A stretch of DNA of 64,000 nucleotides from NCBI GenBank assembly GCA_003508835.1, contig PUFA01000003.1, forward strand, positions 9,773,501 to 9,837,500. Direction: 5' to 3'. Numbering within the stretch: the stretch's first letter is position 1; each line of letters starts with the position of its first letter. This DNA comes from Eonycteris spelaea (taxonomy: Eukaryota > Chordata > Mammalia > Chiroptera > Pteropodidae). Positions 58,871-64,000 of this stretch are shown here, in pieces. Under the pieces are notes generated by a model that saw nothing but the letters and a program-made list of their open reading frames with translations, did no database searches and had not been told where the DNA came from. The position numbers and the translations under genes are program-made.

Positions 58871-60735
58871 ATAATCCTAATTGATCAAAAAAAATCTATA
58901 AAATCTATGAATATCAACACCAACAATAAAACCATTAGATGAATAACAAGATCTAGCATTACTCCGTGGTGGCTGTCCCTGAGTGCACCTCACTAATGAT
59001 GTAGGCCAACTGCTTTGAAGTATTTATAAAAATATTTTTGTTGATTATATTGACAAAGACTCTCTTCTTGACCAAACTTTAGACAATCTTCTCTGAGCTC
59101 TCTTTTCAACTAGGCCTTATTCTTGGGCTCTGTCTTTGGTTTCCCTAGCCCAGTTTTAGTAAGAATCCTGCTAACTCAGTTTAGTGAGAATTCCCCCACC
59201 TTTGATGTCTCCTCTTAATAATTTCCCATCCATTGATGCCCTCACTCCGCTCCTTGGCCATAGATGCCCAGCTGTCTCTGACATATTTGGATTTGAGCCC
59301 TATCTTCCTCTCCTATGGTATAGTCTTGATATCTTTTGCAAAAGTCCTTAATAGAGTCTTCCTTAACCTTTTAACAAACGTTAGAGAGAGTAATTTTTCT
59401 TTAACAATATCCACACTTGTCTCATGTACCTTCTGTCTGGTTGTTTTAAGTTTAAGACAGTCTGGTGTTCTAACAAGTGACAGACTTACTTTGGTGACTG
59501 CTTTCTTGAGGAGCATGTAGGTACCGGAGGTTAAGGAAAGTCTATATGATCTATGAATCCATTTTATTAAATGTAGAAAATCCACGTGGTTCAATCTCGT
59601 AAGTTATGTACAAGGGGTCCTTCTAGTCCCGGTTAGGTCTTCCTGTAATGGCTCAATCTATAGTTGTAAGTACAAGAGATATACACATGAGTTTCTCTAA
59701 AATAATTCCAAGTTATCTTTTACTTTTCTCAAGGATGGAAACTAGCAACAGTTTTGGAATCAATATACTTTTATAAATTGAGCATTCCCAAAATGTTGGT
59801 TTTAAACCTTGGATACAATGATCAACTGTAATTAAAGTTAACAGACAAAAGAGGATGCAACGGTACAGGTGTTTATAGTTTTTTATATATTCATTTCGAC
59901 CTTTTAAGTCCTTAACCTTGCCTTGATATTAAATTTTTTAAATTGATCTTTTCAGACCTATCAGCTTTTTAGAGAACATTTTCTAACTTTAATATGCAAT
60001 TATATACATATATATGCAGAAAATATAATCTATAATATTTAAAGTATATCTTTGAACCCTTAACTTTTAAAAACATAAAATCTCCAGAAGATCATTAGAT
60101 CATAGTCATTTCAGATTGTTTGATCATTTCATTCTGAACTTAGGGGGAAAAAATCACAGAAAGCTCCTGTAAAGACTGGGTAATGGTGTTAAGTATCTAT
60201 GTTTTGGGTTTTTGTTTCAGTATGTTGGAATTACACTTAGAGTGTATAGGTCTAAATAATTCTCCCATCCAGGAATGAAGAACTGGGGCACTGGCCAGAG
60301 GACTACATCTCCACTTTCTAGATGATAAGCAGCGAAATTTGATTCCGTTGCTATGTGCCCTTTCTACAAATGTCCCAAGTGAGTCTTATTAAAGAAGTTT
60401 GGCAAACACTGCCCTAGAGATCCCCAGATATCTGGTATTCCCAATTCTGCTTTAAATTCATGGTGTTGGGAGAGGGCCTGTGCTCCGAAGAAGGAATTCA
60501 AGGTACTAATGAATCTGTTCACTCAATAGCACTTAAGCACTACTGAAGATCTGGTCTTGTACTCTGCCTATAAGGAACCTGCTATATAATGACTGCAAAA
60601 CCCATACTTTATTATCTTATTACCTGGAATTACCTGGAATTTTAAATCATGAAGCAAGTCCTGGAGTTCAAAAGCTCGTCTAAGCAGAGTTGTCAAGATG
60701 TAGTTCCTAAACCCAGCGGCATCAAACATCAAATT
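58871..60735. other. Intergenic, no gene recognised
   Basis: AT-rich. Opposing open frames at 59233-59594 are unrecognised. No repeat boundary or RNA gene can be supported. Confidence 0.35.
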
Positions 60736-60739
60736 GTTA

Positions 60740-60860
60740 TAAATGGAAACTATCAGTCCTTACCCCAGAAGCTCTGCAGTGGGGCCAGCAATCTGTAGTT
60801 TAATAAGCCCTCCAAATGATTCTGATGTTCTCTCAAGTTTGGGAATCACTGGCCAAGCAA
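60740..60860 (-). mobile_element. MER5-type hAT element
   Basis: The segment with CCCCAGAAGCTCTGCAGTGGGGCCAGCAATCTGT, AATAAGCCCTCCAAATGATTCTGATG and CTCAAGTTTGGGAATCACTG matches the MER5A/B family of non-autonomous Charlie elements, with the terminal CACTG at the right. It codes for nothing. The strand follows the usual consensus and is tentative. Confidence 0.7.
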
Positions 60861-61020
60861 AGAGAATCTCCTTCAGCAGTTTCTCCACCCTAACATCGCT
60901 GAGTACTTACAATACTTTCCTTCCCTCCCAGTCCATTAATCTCTCCCCAACCCCGACACTCCACATCCACTTAGTCAGACTCACAAAAATAATCCACACA
61001 TTTCAAAAAGAACATAGAAC

Positions 61021-61026
61021 TTTATT
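61021..61026 (-). terminator. Minus-strand poly(A) signal (AATAAA)
   Basis: The plus strand reads TTTATT, giving AATAAA on the minus strand in the context CTTAATAAAGTTC. Just downstream in that sense (60960-61000) the minus strand is GU-rich, as expected after a cleavage site. It would end a gene entering from the right. Confidence 0.55.
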
Positions 61027-61654
61027 AAGAACATCTTATACTGTCATCAGATACAGTCGAACACAAAGGGGTAAAGAAACAGGGAAACTGCATCTTCCCA
61101 TGTAATAATGCCACCTCAGAACAGACTCATGTGTGGACGGCTAGACTGACAGATGGCAACACATGCTCTATATAAGTATATTCAGTAAGTAACTCAATGC
61201 TCTCTTTCTACACAGAGAACTGGGTTTACACTTTAAAAACCTCTCCTATAGTGCAACAACTATACCTTTAGGAGCTATTTCCTGATAGAGTACAAAGGAA
61301 TTTAGTAGTTTTATGTTATTTCAAATAATATAAATTTTTAGAATGGAAAATTCAGAAAGGACATTCTAACTTTCCCAATTAATTTGTACTTTTAAGTTTT
61401 TTCATTCTAACGATTTCTCAGAACCAGTTGACAACTAATCCATGAGTCACTCATCTACAGTGACAACTGACAACCAAGTTTTGTTCTTTTAATTTTGCAA
61501 ATCAAGCTGACCAGGTCATCCCAGCTTTTCCTGATTTTGAAGTTTTTATAGAAAAACCATAATTCCGAGTGCATGTGAGAAAAGGTAGGAAAGTAGCTGC
61601 ATCTGGATTGGATTTCCTAGGGGACAGGTTGGCTACTAAGCACGGCTGATTTTC

Positions 61655-61867
61655 TCAGTCCTCCGGGTTGCCCCATGTGATTCTTTTACTTACTGTAGTG
61701 ATGGAAGGAGTAGAGGGAACGCCAGGGAATCTGTTCAAATTGCCACTCCAGACAGCTCTCTGCACTGTTTGTGGAGAAAAGTGATGATATCCATTCAAAC
61801 CACAGTACCCCTTCCGCAAGTGTACTGAGATGCTTTTCTTTTGAGGGGCCTTCCAAACTGCACTCAA
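61655..61867 (-). other. 70-codon open frame in the presumed 3' UTR
   Basis: The frame translates to a basic, Ser/Pro/Tyr-containing peptide with YHHFSPQTVQRAVW and NRFPGVPSTPSITT, unusually protein-like for AT-rich UTR sequence. A potential donor GTAAGT (minus strand, about 61688-61693) follows the SITT codons. I do not recognise the peptide and it is not the RPRD1A C-terminus as I remember it. It could be an alternative exon or chance. Confidence 0.25.
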
Positions 61868-64000
61868 AGATGTATGATTTATCTCACATACATAGTGGAA
61901 AAAATGCTCATGATTTAGAATCTGTTATCATAGTATCCCTACCTAACCCCTCATCTTGAGAAGTAGTCTACCTTTTAGAAGGCTATTTACTGCTAAGGCT
62001 TACCATGTAAACTATTTATAAGGCTGAAAACATAACTTCTAAGCCAGATCATATCATTTGTGTTTACAGCTAGTGAATTAACCAACAAGTGAAGATTTAA
62101 GGAGGATTGGTCAAAGGGTAGCATTGGGGGTGGGATTCAGGCCGAGCGCTATCACTTATCACAAACCGCATCAAGCTCTTTAAAAAATAATGCATTTTTA
62201 TAATAAATATTTAGAGCAGAGACTGACATTAAAATCAGTATCTAAGTCAGAAGTCTGTCTTAAACAGTGAAAATATTTCAATGAACTTCTAAAAGATTTC
62301 AAATATTTCCAGGAAATCATAGTTTATAAATTAGTTTCAAATGGAAAAAAATATATTTTGAATGGATAAATCAACACTTTAGCAGATCATAAATAAGATC
62401 AAGATGTTGGAAATAACTTAATATACAAGTTTTTGCTTCTACTTTAAGAAAAAAACCCTAACTTATGTAGTATACTTTTATAACAGGTATAACTAGGTTT
62501 TTATAAGTGTGCATTTGGTATATATACACACATCCCAAACTAAATCTTTTTCTTCCATATCCTACACCGAGGGACAGAGGTACATCAGACAGACACCTCA
62601 ATGTGTGAATCTGGCTGCTGCACACCATTTCTTTAGTTAGAATGATGTTATAATGTTACAAATGCTGGTCAGGATCTATTAGTAATTTGTCAACTATACT
62701 GATTCCCATCAACATGAACTACATTCATGGTTAAGTAGATTGGGTTCCCAGGTGAGTATTCTGTGGTAGTGTTCACAGGGAACCTAATTATTATTGTTTC
62801 AGTGAGAAAATGTGCCCCGACTCCCAACAGGTGACTAAAAAACTTCAGAATAGAAGCCATAAATGGATGGAGACTACTTATCTGTGGCTCTGTTTGGAGA
62901 GAGGTCAAATTGTTAAAAGCACTGTTGCCAGAATTATTGGCTATTAAAATAAATATTTTCTTTCTCCACATATAAATTCATTTTAACTATAATCTCTACT
63001 ACTAAGGAAGAAAGAGTAAAGCCATTCAACTAGTGAGACATAATTGGCTTGAGGGATTTAAAGATGTTTTATTGACTATCTAATTTAAATCTGCTTACAG
63101 CAAAAAGAAAAATGTCTAGTGTGTAAAGTAATGAAAGAAAAAAATATTTATCCTAAGTCATTATTGAGTACAAATCCACAGCTTAACAATGCGATTTTAA
63201 AGGAAAGCAGAAGAGCATGCAACTGCTCTAACACAGGGTTAGAAATAAAAGGTAAAAGTACATTTGTTTTGGTAATTCTAAATATACAAATATAATATTT
63301 ACTAGATCTACCCTGTAGTGTAGCACTGCTCAATTTCCAAATATACAGTCATTCAAAAACCTTAAGGAAACATTAAAAATGTTCCAGGCTAATTTACTGA
63401 ACATTACTGAATATTGTTCTTCAGATATTAGAGCTAAAAATACCATTGTTTTTAAAGTTAAATGACTAAGGGACTAATAAAGTATCATTATTTTGTTTCT
63501 TTTAATCCCATAGATGGCTTATGTTAAAGAGACTGATTATGTTAAAAGGAGGCTGATTTGACAAATAGAAATCAGTTCCAGAATAAAAGCTGTCCTCTTG
63601 GTAGAATATCAAAATTTATAACATTTCCAAAGCATTTCATATTAATTTTATCACATAATTCTAAACAGTTTAATCAATGGGGTCCCTATTTAACACTCTC
63701 TTATTCTACACTGGCAGTTGGAATGGAACCCCTATGGTGCTTTCATTAAACTTCTCTAACCTCTGATCTGATACTAAAAATGATATCCATGTTTAGTGTC
63801 AAATGCTTTTGGAAATAAGAAATCAAAGGCATTGAGAGGCACAGAACTGATATTTTGGTTGGGGAGAAGGGTTAAGATTAAGTTAGAACATTTAGTCCCT
63901 TCTACGATCAAGTCCTAACTATCCCATTATCAAGTCTCAATCAACTCTTGGTTAGTTCTTACCCTTTAGGAATTACATACTATACAGTGATTAGATACTA

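Larger units (their letters stand above)
61005..64000 (-). other. RPRD1A: Presumed 3' UTR of a convergent gene, probably RPRD1A
   Basis: About 3 kb of AT-rich, repeat-poor sequence lies upstream, in the minus sense, of a good poly(A) signal. In human, RPRD1A (a CID-domain protein that binds the RNA polymerase II C-terminal domain) lies next to C18orf21 in the opposite direction. I looked for the end of its coding sequence and did not find it, so the coding exons should lie to the right of the window. The assignment rests on gene order and the poly(A) signal, not on protein similarity. Confidence 0.4.

Noticed and set aside
1..64000. CRISPR arrays, operons, phage or other prokaryotic systems
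   Set aside because: No regularly spaced repeats with unique spacers, no ribosome-binding-site-led gene clusters, and the whole window has mammalian repeat content and split genes. The only spaced array (40081-40211) has units too similar throughout to be repeat plus spacer.
1..64000. tRNA, rRNA or snRNA genes
   Set aside because: I saw no intact A-box/B-box pair with a cloverleaf and no rRNA or snRNA core sequence; tRNA-like traces belong to MIR SINEs.

Overview
This window is nuclear DNA from a placental mammal. It is mostly intergenic, dominated by old interspersed repeats (LINE-1, LINE-2, MIR, hAT-type DNA transposons) and split by short CpG-rich islands. I see no Alu, no rodent B1/B2 and no other young lineage-specific SINE, so primates and mouse-like rodents look unlikely; I cannot name the order. 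There is no sign of prokaryotic, viral or organellar sequence.

Two genes can be recognised, and their order fixes the locus. The microRNA gene MIR187 lies on the minus strand at 9756-9864 inside a CpG island. The second gene is the five-exon C18orf21 (RMP24) gene on the plus strand, 47747 to about 54213, with its own CpG-rich, TATA-less promoter. At the right edge a minus-strand AATAAA at 61021-61026 and about 3 kb of low-repeat sequence look like the 3' UTR of a convergent gene. From the human 18q12 gene order (MIR187, C18orf21, RPRD1A) this would be RPRD1A, whose coding exons would lie beyond the window.

The most notable point is the state of C18orf21. All eight splice sites are intact and most of the protein is readable, but the frame is broken by a 1-base loss in exon 3 (near 50199-50205) and by a second break in exon 5 (near 53956-53960); there is also a stop close to the expected end of the protein. 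The exon 3 break leaves about 64 residues and removes the second cysteine pair of the predicted zinc ribbon. Because the introns and neighbours are those of the ancestral locus, this is not a retrocopy. It is either a real in-place loss in this animal or a set of assembly errors.

Layout: 1-3.7 kb is unique sequence with old remnants; 3.7-7.9 kb is an old L1 interrupted by a younger L1; 8-9.4 kb is a repeat plus unique sequence; 9.45-10.15 kb is the MIR187 CpG island; 10.2-33.6 kb is intergenic, with scattered L2, MIR, L1 and DNA-transposon copies and an orphan CpG cluster at 19.2 kb; 33.6-35.8 kb holds L1 copies; 36-40 kb is AT-rich intergenic; 40.05-40.5 kb is a CpG-rich patch with a 33-bp tandem repeat carrying CACCTG; 41.2-43.3 kb is nested L1 and a hAT element; 45.3-47.3 kb is L1; 47.4-54.2 kb is C18orf21; 54.2-61 kb is intergenic with an L1, a MIR and a MER5-type element; 61-64 kb is the presumed 3' UTR. 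Repeat family names come from remembered consensus patterns, not a database search.
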